DNA of 64,000 bases from Flaveria trinervia (lineage: Eukaryota > Streptophyta > Magnoliopsida > Asterales > Asteraceae), in the NCBI GenBank assembly GCA_025506515.1, contig CM046443.1, forward strand, positions 44,347,761 through 44,411,760, given 5' to 3'. The notes under the pieces were generated by a model. That model saw only the letters and a program-made list of their open reading frames with translations, had not been told where the DNA came from and made no database searches. This document shows positions 35,474 through 46,541 of the stretch, piece by piece. The first letter of the stretch is position 1. The number at the start of each line of letters is the position of its first letter. The translations under genes were made by a program, and so were the position numbers.

Positions 35474-37535
35474 GAAATCTCCATTCAGGTGACACTTATC
35501 AGCTGTAGAAAGAAGAAATGACTTTCTATTAATTCCTCCTACATCTACTGAATACATGAATGAAGACGTTCCTCTCCAAGCTGATCCTATCAGACAATCA
35601 TCTCAAAATCAGAATGTTTCAACTGAAGGAGGTCCAAGCTTGTTACCATCATACTCAAATGACCTTTCAACTGAGATTAGAAATTAGAAACAAGCTACTC
35701 CTCCATCCGAAACACAAAGAACATCAAATGATGAAAGCAATCACAGTGCTGCTAAAGCTGAAGCAAGAACTAAAACAGAGTCTGAAAATCTTCATAATTC
35801 AACAACAGTGCAAGATGAAGGTGCCTCTGACCATAATGATCTGAATGTCTCCAATCTTGATGTGACTATTGTTGGTGACTCCATTCCAACCACCAGAATA
35901 CACAAGAATCATCCAATTGAAACCCTTATTGGTGATCTTAATGAGAGGGTGACAAGAAGCAAGTCCGGTATTGCAAACATCTATTTGTTCTCATGCTTCG
36001 TCTATCAAACAGTACCCAAGAACATCAAAGAGGCTCTTCAAGACAATAGCTGGATTGAAGCAATGCAGGAAGAATTGCTCCAATTCAAGAAGCAAGAAGT
36101 ATGGCAACTGGTAGATCTTCCCAAAGGACAATACCCTATTGGTACTAGATGGCTATACAGAAACAAGACTGATGATAGAGGGATTGTCATCAGAAACAAA
36201 GCAAGATTAGTGGTGCAGGGATACACTTAAGAATAAGGAATTGACTATGAAGAAGTGTTTGCACCTATGGCTAGATTAGAAGCAATCAGAATCTTTCTAG
36301 TATATTCTGCATCTATGAAATTTACTGTTTATCAAATGGATGTGAAGTGTGCCTTCTTGTATAGAAAGATTGCTGAAGAGGTCTATATGAGTCAACCATA
36401 GGGTTTAAAAGATCCAGATTTCCCTCATAGAGTCTACAAGCTTGACAAAGCTCTGTATGGTCTTCACCAAGCTCCAAGAAAGTGGTATGAGACTTTGTCA
36501 TCTTTTTTCTTGAACATGGATACGAAAGAGGAAAGATTGATCAGACTCTCTTCGGAAGAAAAAGAGAAAAGACATGTTGTTAGTCCAGATTTATGTGGAT
36601 GACATCATTTTTGGCTCAACAAACAAGTAGCTTTGCAAAGAATTTGAAGACCTTTTACATTCAAAATTCCAAATGAGTGCTATAGGGGAACTCACTTTCT
36701 TTCTAGGGGTGCAAGTCCAACAGACAGCAGATGGAATCTTCATCAATCAATCAAAATATGTGGAAACTATGCTGAAGAAATTCCACTTTGCTGACTGTCA
36801 GTCTATCAGAACTCCTCTGGATACTAAAGTGAAGATTGGACTTGACCCTGGAAGCAAATTAGTGGATCAGACTCACTATCGATCTATGATCGGTTCACTT
36901 ATGTATCTAATAGCCAGTAGGCCTGACATTATGTTGGTGTTTGTGTGTGTGCCAGATATCAAGGTGATCCAAAAGAATCACATGTGAATGCAGTCAAGAG
37001 GATATTCAGATATCTGAAGGGCGAACCAGCTCTTGGATAATGGTATCCAAAGGAAGGAGACTTTAATCTCTATGCCTTCACAGACAGTGATTATGGAGGA
37101 TGCAACTTCAACAGAAAATCCACCTCTAGCGGTTGTCAATTTCTTGGTCCCAGACTGGTTTCCTAGCAATGCAAGAAGCAGAAAAACGTGTCTGTATCAA
37201 TAGCAGAAGCTGAGTATATTGTAGCATCAGGCTGTTGCTCTCAAGTTCTCTAGATTCAAAACCAGATGCTTGATTATGGTTATAACTTCTTGCACACACC
37301 AATTCACATTGACAACACTACAGCTGTTTTCATAACTAATAATCCAGTTCAACACTCAAAAACAAAACATATTGAAATTAGATATCACTTATTGAGAGAC
37401 TGTGTTGAAAAAGGGTTAATCAAATTGATTCAAGTACCCATTGAAAATCAATTAGATGATTTGTTTACTAAGGCATTTGAACCTGGTAGGTTTGAATTTC
37501 TGGTTCAGTCAATTGACATGATTAACCTTGAGTAA
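35474..37535 (+). pseudogene. Element B RT-RNase H
   Basis: Linker motif TTRIHKNHPIETLIGD, then RT: TRWLYRNKTDD, NKARLVVQGYT, QMDVKCAFLY, ALYGLHQAP, YVDD at 36592-36603 (in a shifted frame), GELTFFLGVQV. RNase H has FTDSDYGG, AEAEYIVASG and IDNTTAVF, ending at 37535. In-frame TAA/TAG codons and at least two frameshifts. The non-coding 37536-38500 follows. Confidence 0.92.
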
Positions 37536-38500
37536 AAATAAATCAAAACATAAAAAAACAAGTAAAAAATACTAGAAAAAACACAAAAAAGGGAGTCAAT
37601 TTTATGAAGAATAGATATCATTGGGAAATGATATAATTACAGTCGTTATATCATTCACTGTGCTTAATTTCAAAAATTGCAAGACTGTCATGACTTACGA
37701 GATATGTTGGTAGGCTCAACTTGGAAGAGAAGATACATGCCGTGATGAATTAAAAATCTTATTTAATAGTGAAACTCTCATCACAAAGTACAGGTATGTA
37801 TTGGCTTATCTGAGTGCATGTGTGTGTAGTAACCTAAACACACTAGGTAATGATGCTTTATGAATCTCTTTCACCCACATCAAGTTTCATCTTTGTTTTG
37901 CTGACCAAAGACCTGATGAAACAAGCACATAGTGCAGATGTAATGATCCAAAAGATTCCCAATGAGGAACACATCCAAATTGGATGAATCTACAAAAGAA
38001 ATACATTCCAACTGAATAAACAAAAGAATCCTATCATGGATCACCTTACAAAGTGAAGTGAAAAGAATCCCAATGTGGATCATCATGAAAAGGATCAAAC
38101 TAAAAGAATCCTAATGAGGATTAGTGAAAATGAGTTCTCATAACTTAAGTAACCTGGTAAAGAAAGTTGTGAAAAAGTTCTACCATGCATTGTATAAAGA
38201 TGGTTGATCATTCCATGCTTGTGTGTGTGAGGTACATATTGAATAATTAAATCAACCAAAAATATTACAAATATCATTTGCATCAAAATATCAACCGGGT
38301 ATGAGTTTAAGAGGACAAATATACCTTCAATCATCAAGTTCATAAACATGTCCATTTTATCATAAAGGATGCACATGTGCAATGTAAGATTGATATGATC
38401 CCAACAAAATATATACTTCTCTTCATTATCAATAATCAATGTATATACTTGACAAAAAGTTTTTAAATCTTTAAAGTTTCTATCCAGATGTGGATATAAA

Positions 38501-38514
38501 CCTTAGGGGGAGTA
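38501..38514 (+). promoter_or_regulatory. Internal polypurine tract of element B
   Basis: CCTTAGGGGGAGTA, identical over 14 bases to the terminal PPT at 43775-43788, but located 1 kb after RNase H and upstream of the word array and third ORF. Confidence 0.85.
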
Positions 38515-38839
38515 ATTTAAAATTTTTGATTAAATATTTATAGATTGTTACTATCTTATTACTTTCTTAAAAACATTAAAAACAAAAGAAAAAGAAAATG
38601 CATGTGTTGGTGTAGAACATATACTATAGTATCTCAGCCTATGCAGATTCTTGGAACCATCAAAAGTCCAAGATCAATGAAACAAAGGGAAACTTGTATC
38701 ACTTTTGACATACAAGTCAATCCAAGCAAGAATTGACAACATCAACAGTTAACAACTTCATAAGAAAATTCAATCAATGACATATCTTCATAACATAAAA
38801 AATCAAAACAGTCACATTAACTTATGATTAAGTTCAAAA

Positions 38840-39625
38840 GTTAATGCAGGTAAGTGCATTGGTTAATGCGGGTGAAGGTAACCCATGCTTGTAACCAATG
38901 CGGGTAGCTTTTTTATTTCCAAGTGAAACTAATGCGGACAATGATTTTACTCTACCGCATTAGTGTGTTACAAGTGCAAGGAATTTTGAAGTGTTAAAAC
39001 TTATGCGGATCAAGAAATTGTTCTACCGCATTTGTCAATGCGGATAAAATAATTTTCAAGTGTTCAACCACATTTGTCAATGCGGATAAACTTTTAAGTC
39101 TTCAACCATAATTGTCAATACGGATGAAATTTACACTTCCGCATTTGTTTCACATCTTCAATAATGTATTTTCAAGCAAAAATAATTAAGTGATTAATCT
39201 CCTGTCAATGATTGATGATTAAGTAAATGTGGATTTTATTCTATCGCATTTGCTATAGTGAGCAATGCTGACAAATGTTGTTCAACCGCATTTGCTACAG
39301 TGAGCAATGCTGAACAAGTTTTGTCAACTGAATTTGGTACAATGAACAAATGCTGATGAACTTAGTTCTTCCGCATTTGCACCAGTGCACAAATGCGGAT
39401 GGAAGATAACAGAAGTAACCAAACTTCCGCATTTGCTACAGTATGAAAATGTGGATGCCCAAAATCACAAGTTAACTCTTCTGCATTTGCAACAGTAAAC
39501 AAATGCGGATTGCAAAGTTATTGAATTTTCACTTCCGCATTTACAATAGTAAACAAATGCAGATGACCCAAAGACTTAAAATTTACCCTTCTGCATTTGC
39601 TACAATGTTTTAAAAATGTGACCGC
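38840..39625. repeat. Element B internal array of CCGCATTTG...CAAATGCGGAT words
   Basis: At least twelve inverted pairs TCCGCATTTGC ... CAAATGCGGATG, spaced about 35-60 bp. The same CCGCATT/AATGCGG word pair forms the U3 array of this element's LTRs. Each pair can form a short hairpin. Confidence 0.92.
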
Positions 39626-39856
39626 ATTTGCTTAGAAAATTGTAAAATTTTGTAAAAGCCATTATTTGACTATTTGAAGGAATTTCAAAGGGTCATTTAA
39701 TACGTTTCAAATCTAAGAGACTACATAGTGAGACGAGCGCAAAAACACAGTATACCTTCTTTGATAATCTTCATCATTAACAACTAAAGAATTCAGTGTG
39801 TTCTAATCAACCTGTTATTGTAATCGATTCCAAACAACAATAGCATTGATAGAAAG

Positions 39857-40290
39857 GTAAAATTTCCATAAATTTTTCATGACCTAACTTTTAGACTATT
39901 GAACCAAAAGTGAACAAAAAACCAAATGATAATGATGAACACACAAAATCCAATTTATTCAAAGATATGTTATACATTTTCGACATCAATGAACATGCAA
40001 ACTAAGAGAAATTTTAACCATCATGAAAAACCTTCATAGTTGTGTTCATCACAAGGACAAAGTCTAATGAAAAACAAAAATGTGCAACGAATTAATGAAG
40101 TAACATCTAATAAATAGTTTATTTAAACTTGAAAAATAGAGAAAATGTGATTTTCTACGACAATTTCATAATTTGATGTGACAATAATGAATCAGTGACT
40201 TCAAACGTTCATCTTTGACCACTAAAGGTCAAACTGATCAATTATGCACATGCTTTCTCATCAAAACTAACACATATGTCTCTTATGTAG
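39857..40290 (+). other. Putative 5'-UTR intron before the third ORF of element B
   Basis: Donor AAAG/GTAAAATTT at 39856/39857 and acceptor TCTCTTATGTAG/ at 40290, five bases before the ATG at 40296. Element A has an equivalent acceptor directly before its third ORF. Predicted from consensus only. Confidence 0.55.
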
Positions 40291-40295
40291 ATTAA

Positions 40296-43200
40296 ATGGC
40301 AAATCTTTCATGGAGCAAGCTCTATAATGTCAGCGATTATTTAGACCTTGATATGCCAGAAGCTGAGGGACTCAGAGATATTATCAGATTCATCTCTACA
40401 ACAAGGGTAGCTTATGCTATCACTGTTAGACCCACCATCTATGAGAACCTCATAAGGTCATTCTGGAATTCAACTGAAGTGATTGAAGCAGATGGTGTTA
40501 GAACTTTATCTGGAAGAATTGACAATGATCATACTCTGAGCATAACTAAAGATTCTGTAAGAAGAAGTCTGCATTTTGGTGATGATGCTAATGCACCGCT
40601 AGAGTTGGATGAGGATGACATAACCACCTTCTTTGTAGAGATTGGGTATGAAGGGGGATTTGAATCTAAGCAAATTGTAAAAGGATTAGTTGATTTGCAG
40701 TGGAGATTTCTAATCCACCTCTTTCAGCACTACTTATCCAAAAGAAAAATAGGGTGGAATGATATTCCAATCACCACTTCATCAGCAATTTGTGCTCTCT
40801 GCACAAACAGACCATTCAACTTGTCTGCTTATGTATTTAATGGTATGGTTTCAAACATACAACAGGGAAGAAGATACAAGTTCTTGATGTATCCAAGATT
40901 CATTCAGTTCCTGATAAATGAAGCATTCCTAAACCTTGCTACAGAGGGACCAGTGCTAGATATTCCTCATTATGATGCAAAATTATACAAGTACATTTAG
41001 AAGAGGGATCCTAGAAACTTTTACAATGGAGCTCACTCACCTCTTCTTCCTTGGATGCTTCAACAAATCAATCCAGAAGAACAAGGAGAAGAACAAGATG
41101 CTCATGATCACACTGAAGAACAAGCTGCTGATGAGCAAGCTGATGGTGTTGATAGGTAAAGGTCAGTATCACCCCATGATGGTGTAGGGGGTGATCCTCA
41201 TACTGAACCTGAAATTCATGACTATGCATCGCCATTTGTGCCTCTTCCATAACCATCTCCACAACCATCACCAATAGCCCAACCACCAATATCACCACCT
41301 CATCTCTCACTAAAATCACCACCTCAACCATTGCCTACCCATGATATTCCATCTGAGTTTGGAGACTCAACAAGCACATCTAAAGCATCTAAATCATCTT
41401 CGGATGAAGAGGATCATCATGCTCAAATGCCTATAAAAAGAGTTACTTCTGAGACTGCTCCCTCAAAGAGTTTTGCTGAATCCAATGTAAATAGACCGCA
41501 TGAAAAGGATGAGTTAATTTCTGAGCTATTGCAAAAGGTTGAAAGGATGGAAAGAATATTGAATAGGAGAGCTAGAATCATTGATGTAGGATTCTAGAAC
41601 TGGATGAAAAGGAACATGAGTTAAAAGAGCTAAAAGAAAGATATGAAGCTGAAAAGAAAGAGAAAGAGAAAGAGATTGAAAACTTGAAAGCTGCTCTCAA
41701 TCATTCTAGGGAAAAAGTAAGTGGCCATGTTAGATACTCTTGCCATTCAAACTATGGCTATGGAAGAACAAGAGGATATTATTGAAGAACAAGCAGAGAT
41801 CATCTCCAATATCCAAAGTCAAATTAAAAGTCAAAATAAAAGAATCTCTGAGCTTGAAATGTTAATATTATTTAAGGAAATGTTGTGGCTAAAGAAATAA
41901 AAAGGATGAAGAAAGCGTAATGACTGATGAGAAACAATCCTCTACTGAAAATGTTGAAAAAGAAGAAGATGCAGGCAAAACAAAAAAATGAAGAATCAAG
42001 TATGGAAATTGACTCAAACTGAGAAAGCTGAATTTGAAGAACTAATCAATGTTCTGGATAGCTTTACTTCTGAAGAATTCATAATACATAAGGAATTTTT
42101 GGAGTTTTTTGATGACCAGAGGACCAAAACTGAACCCATTGTGGTCATTCCTCACTCTCCAGTTCCCTTGGAGAAAGAGTTGAGCATGCAAATGCTACCT
42201 GCTATATCCTTATCAGAGGAACAAAAAGAAACGATCAGAGAGTTTTGTGAACAAGAAAAAGAAAAGGAAGAAAAAGAGGCTGATGATCAAGAAAAAGTAC
42301 AAACTAAGGCTAAAAAATTTCCTGAGAAGATGAAAAAGGCTGAATCCTCTTCTGGTCCTCCACTTCAAACTTATACCAGAAAGAGGAAATACTTATCTGA
42401 AAAGTCAAAAGGGAAAAGACCAATAATTGAAGAAGAACATGTGAAGAAGAGTAAAAAGGATGATCCAAGAAGCTTGGTAGTCATAGCTGAATTCCTAGAT
42501 GAGCGTGAAAAGGCAGAGGCTCAAATAAAGAAACAAGCTGCATTTATTGATCTGGAAGAAAGGGAAATAGAAGGAGGATATGATGCTGAGAAGGCTATAG
42601 ATGTGGACAGTCCTGTGCTTAAAGAAAAAATTGTTGACGAAATGGTGTTAAAGGCTCAAACTGATGACCTTATGATAAAGGAAATGTTTTTGATCAATCA
42701 TGGGTATGATGCGGATGAAGTATTCAATATGACCTATGAAGGCATGAAAGCAGAAGAAGAAAAGGTTAATAAACTGCTGGATCCCACAGTTGAAACAGAG
42801 TATGAGAAGTCAATAGCACCCAAAGCTCAAAAGCCAAAGCTGTCAATCATGAAGAAGCAATCTCAAACTCATGAACCTCTACATCCTGATCCCTATGCAA
42901 TGACTGATAAGGAAATGAAGGATTACCTAATCAGTCAAGGATTCACTAAAAGAAAATTGGGAAACTTGAAAACCAATTCACTAAGAGCTGCCACACTCAG
43001 ACTAATCAATGAAAAGAAAGAAAAGTTGAAGAGGTTAGAAGAAGAAGTACTCAATCGAAACCCAAGATCAAGAGTGTCTACACAAGACATGCAACTTACA
43101 CATAAAGATCAAGACTATCTCGCACCTGTTTTGCACAAATATCCAGAATGGTTTGCTGAATCCTCCTAACTGAAACTTCAGGAAGGGTTGACCACTGCTG

Positions 43201-43748
43201 AGATGATCAGAGGTGTATCTACTCCAAAAGGAAAAATAGATCAGAAAATTATTTATTGGAAGTATGATAGTTCATGGAACATGTTCATGGTTAAAAGAAT
43301 CTTAGGTCTAGTGTAATTCTTTATAGAGTACTTTGCTCTGGTAAATGCACTTGAGATTCATGACCTAAAAGAACTGGCTAACTTGGAGCTAATCAACCAT
43401 AATGCCATGTTTAGAGGATACGAATTTGAAGGTATACTTAAAATGTTCAAGAGAACCAACAACTTCATATCATTAAAAGCAATATGTATGAGAAAAGACA
43501 AAACTTTCAAGAACCCTCTGGAGATGAAACAGACAAAACCAACTGAAGAAGTAGTGTTTCCAGAACTCAGAGTGAAACCTACCGAATCATTAAAAAGAAA
43601 AATGATGGCTGGTACACATTCCTCAACACCAATCTCAATTGTTTATTATGATGAGAAGACCTATGAATTGGTGATTGAGAGTTCATGCAACACCTTCTTC
43701 ACCATCACAAGACCCAGAAGAATCATCACAACCTCAATCACTACCTAA
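40296..43748 (+). pseudogene. Element B third ORF, ~1,150 codons, function unknown
   Basis: One frame from ATG 40296 to stop before 43749, with several in-frame stops (for example near 41000, 41158, 41251, 43169) and a local frameshift around 41597-41987. Residues 1-235: globular, with MANLSWSKLYNVSDYL, AYAITVRPTIYENLIRSFW and KFLMYPRFIQFL, the family signature. Then an acidic Pro/Ser-rich part, a coiled-coil Lys/Glu-rich part (about 41600-42900, basic RKRKY and KGKRP patches) and a C-terminal domain (43200-43748). No signal peptide or membrane segment. Automated Asteraceae annotations, as I recall, name such proteins 'synaptobrevin, longin-like'; I see no support for that here. Confidence 0.8.
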
Positions 43749-43774
43749 ACATTGAAGAACATAGACTGCATAAT

Positions 43775-43788
43775 CCTTAGGGGGAGTA
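43775..43788 (+). other. Terminal polypurine tract of element B
   Basis: CCTTAGGGGGAGTA directly before the 3' LTR, which begins TGTTGG at 43790. Confidence 0.9.
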
Positions 43789-43789
43789 T

Positions 43790-44516
43790 TGTTGGACCTT
43801 GAAAGGATTATGCATCCAATTCAATGGGTGAGTTGATGGTTGCTCTGCTGGATTTCCACAAGTCCAAGAAGAAATACGGATAAAGATCCTGCACAAGAAA
43901 AAAAACCAAGTATGGTCTTCCGCATTTGTCAATGCAGAAGACATAAAACAAATACGGAAAAGTATTTGTTCTTCCACATTAACAAATACGGAAGACCAAT
44001 TAGTAATGCAAACAAGATTTTAATCATCTGCATTTGCCAATGCGAATGACCAGACAAATGCGCAGAAGTATTTGTTCATCCGCATTAACCAATGCAGATG
44101 ACCAACATACTAATACGGATTATCAAGTGAAGAAATGCTGATCAAGTCCAAATGCGGATGAACAAGCAAAGATGCGGATCAGGACTTAGACTAGATTCTG
44201 ATGTAATAGGTCAGGCATAGTTTAGTCATTTTGTAAAAGGCATCTTGTCTGCCTATAAATAGAATAGATAACCTCATACATGAGGTGACCGAATTTTTAC
44301 AATTAGAATATTTGTATTCTCTAGGTGTATTATTACTTTTCTTGCTAAACCCTACCAGTCTTTGTAATCAATCACCTTTATTAATATATACAAAAGCATT
44401 TATGAGTATTTATTCTGCATTGAATGTTTCTTGATTGTATGATTCCGCCATTCAATCATTAACTCAGTCACTATATTCGATCCTTAGTGAGAATCTCAAT
44501 CTCACTAACCCAGTCA
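43790..44516 (+). repeat. Element B 3' LTR
   Basis: 727 bp; TGTTGGACCTTGAAAGG ... CTAACCCAGTCA, followed by TSD AAGCT. TATA at 44254-44261. Confidence 0.95.
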
Positions 44517-44620
44517 AAGCTGGTAGACCTTGAAATCCTTGGATGCAGCAAAAGTTAAGAATATCCTAAGAACTTCAAGTCTTGCCACAGGAGCAAAGAC
44601 ATTTGTGTAGTCAATGATTT
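44517..44620 (-). pseudogene. Element C RT, piece right of element B
   Basis: Minus strand reads DYTNVFAPVARLEVLRIFL and FKVYQL up to the AAGCT duplication; it continues at 29884 after removal of B. On its upstream side it joins abruptly to the RT of element D. Confidence 0.85.
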
Positions 44621-45126
44621 CCCAACATGATATCAGGTCTACTTGTTATGACATACATCAGAGAACCAATAATTTCCCTATACTGATATTGATCAGTATC
44701 CTCCTCTTTAGAGTCAGGACAAAGATTATGATTTCTGGGAATAGGTCTCTTGGCTTTCTTACAATCTTTCATATCAAATCTTTCTAAAATGTCTTTGACA
44801 AATTTAAATTGATTGATAAGGAACCCTTCCTTCATCTGCCACCTAAATTCCAAGGAACTCATCTCAAATTTCTTCTTCATAATGCTCTCAAAGTCTTTGC
44901 ACATTTGGTCTTTTGAGGAGCCAAATATGATGTCATCTACATAGACTTGGACGAGTAAAATGTCTTTCCCAGACTTTCTTATGTATAAAGTCTTGTCAAT
45001 GGTACCTCTGGTGTAACCATTCTTCAGGCGAAATTGAGACAAGGTCTCATACCACAGCCTAAGTGCTTGGTGCAACCCATAAAGAGCTTTATCCAATTTG
45101 CACAGATAGTTAGGATGATGTGGGTC
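44621..45126 (-). pseudogene. Element D RT, piece left of element E
   Basis: Minus strand HPNYLCKLDKALYGLHQA, YETLSQFRLKNGY, YVDD (44932-44943), FVKDILERFDMKDC and SLMYVITSRPDIM. It then runs straight into the earlier RT segment of element C near 44620. Removing element E and one GGGTC joins it to 59908-60134 at ...FEDP/HHPNY. Confidence 0.9.
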
Positions 45127-45680
45127 TGTTGGAGCATATATTATCACATATAGTGTGTCCGTCGCTTGACGAATAGTCTAGGCTTAATGTAATACACCTG
45201 ATATGTTGTAAACACATGAAATTAGGTCGTTCGCAGGAGCATATGCGAATGAGACTCAGTCGTACGACTAAGCCATGCTAATGGACCAGTCGTGTGACTA
45301 AGAGATGCGATTAGGCCATTCGTAAGATTGAACCATAAGTATGGTTCAGTCATACGATTGAACAATACGCATGGCCCAATCGTACAAATGGGCCCAGTTG
45401 CATATGATATGGGCTGAGGCCTATAAATACCGGTTTCATTGTGTAGAGAGATTAAGGAGTGTGCCTGGGGCCTAGGTGCTGCCGAATGAAAGGGGAGATC
45501 ATGCTCGATCTCCCCTTGCCAAGAGTCTTGATTCTTATATTGTAACGAGCTTGTAATCATTAGGTTTTATCAATGAAACCATTTTATTATAGTTCGTGTT
45601 TATTGTTTGTCTCTTGGTTTGTGGTTCTGTTCCTTCCGTCAAGAACACGCTCGGATGTCTACCGATATAGCGCTTTCACA
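45127..45680 (+). repeat. Element E 5' LTR
   Basis: TGTTGGAGCATATATT ... GCTTTCACA; U3 words such as AGTCGTACGACT (perfect palindrome) and GAACCATAAGTATGGTTC at 45228-45410; TATA box TATAAATA at 45422-45429. Small open frames inside the LTR are chance. Confidence 0.93.
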
Positions 45681-45682
45681 AT

Positions 45683-45695
45683 TGGTATCAAAGCC
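45683..45695 (+). other. Primer-binding site of element E
   Basis: TGGTATCAAAGCC two bases after the LTR, initiator tRNA-Met type. Confidence 0.88.
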
Positions 45696-45749
45696 GGTTA
45701 CTGCTGGAATGATCTAATAGTCATTCTAGCAACCCGAGCTCTGATTTCT

Positions 45750-46488
45750 TGTTAGGATCAGTGATTTAAGTTTGATTAATTAGAGTAGATTGCAGCGGAA
45801 TTCGAACAATGAATTAGACAATTTAGCAAGAACTCAATTGATATTCAATGGAATAGTACACGGTTATAGAGAGAGAGAATTCTGCAAAAGGAATATTTCA
45901 TTCAAATGCTTTTGTGGTGGCTGAAAGTCACACGTTACAATTAGGTCAACATTCCTTATATGAGGAATGTGACGTCTGCTGATGTCACTTGATAGTGACA
46001 TCTAACAGAATTATACAAACAACTGAAACTATGCAAACTACTGAGAACGTTCTCAACAACTGATCACATCTTAGAGAATGCTAAGTACAAGAACATAAAA
46101 CTACTGAACTAAAACTACTGAAACTATAAACTACTGAAAGGTAAATTACAAGTACTGAAAAGGAAAACCATCACAACTACTAAAGTTAATAACTTCAGCT
46201 GTTGTGACAACTACTGATCACTCTGGTCTTCAGTCTTTCTCTTTAGTCTTTGTTCTTCAGACTTTTATTTCAGACGTTGTCTTCAGCTGATAGCTTCAGA
46301 CTTTGTCTTCAGTACTTTACTTTCAGACTTTGTCTTAGTAGAAATCTTCAGATCTTGTGTTCAGACTTTGTCTTCAGACCTTGTAATCAACTGATGTCTT
46401 CAGTTGTTGTGATCTTCTTCAACAGTTGTAATGTCTGTGGGACTTGGAGGTTTTTCTGATCAGGCTCATTGGTTCTTTTGGTCCAACA
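45750..46488 (-). repeat. Element G 3' LTR
   Basis: 739 bp, minus strand TGTTGGACCAAAAGAACC ... GATCCTAACA. Rich in CAACTACTGA / CTTCAGACTTTGTC words. TATA-like CATATAAGG on the minus strand at 45955-45963. Confidence 0.93.
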
Positions 46489-46503
46489 AACTCCCCCTGA
46501 ACC
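46489..46503 (-). other. Polypurine tract of element G
   Basis: Minus strand GGTTCAGGGGGAGTT touching the 3' LTR; identical tract at 61789-61803 in element F. Confidence 0.9.
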
Positions 46504-46541
46504 AATGCAGCCAAAACCTCTAAGTTTATTGATGATCCCAC

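Larger units (their letters stand above)
29885..44516 (+). mobile_element. Element B: complete Sirevirus-like copia element, 14.6 kb
   Basis: 5' LTR 29885-30595, 3' LTR 43790-44516, PBS 30598-30609, PPT 43775-43788, flanked by 5-bp TSDs AAGCT (29880-29884 and 44517-44521). Order: gag, linker, protease, integrase, RT, RNase H, internal PPT, word array, UTR intron, third ORF. It inserted into the RT of element C. All ORFs carry stops or shifts. Confidence 0.95.

Noticed and set aside
38840..39625. CRISPR-like array (regular inverted repeats with spacers)
   Set aside because: Plant nuclear context; spacers are not unique captured sequences, repeats are degenerate and match the LTR words.
40296..41000. 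Synaptobrevin/longin protein gene
   Set aside because: Such a name is used in automated annotation of similar proteins, but no SNARE motif or transmembrane anchor is visible and the ORF lies inside a retrotransposon.
45222..45560. Protein-coding frame inside the LTR of element E (also at 59384-59782)
   Set aside because: Identical in both LTRs because the LTRs are duplicates; no known domain, no conserved start context.
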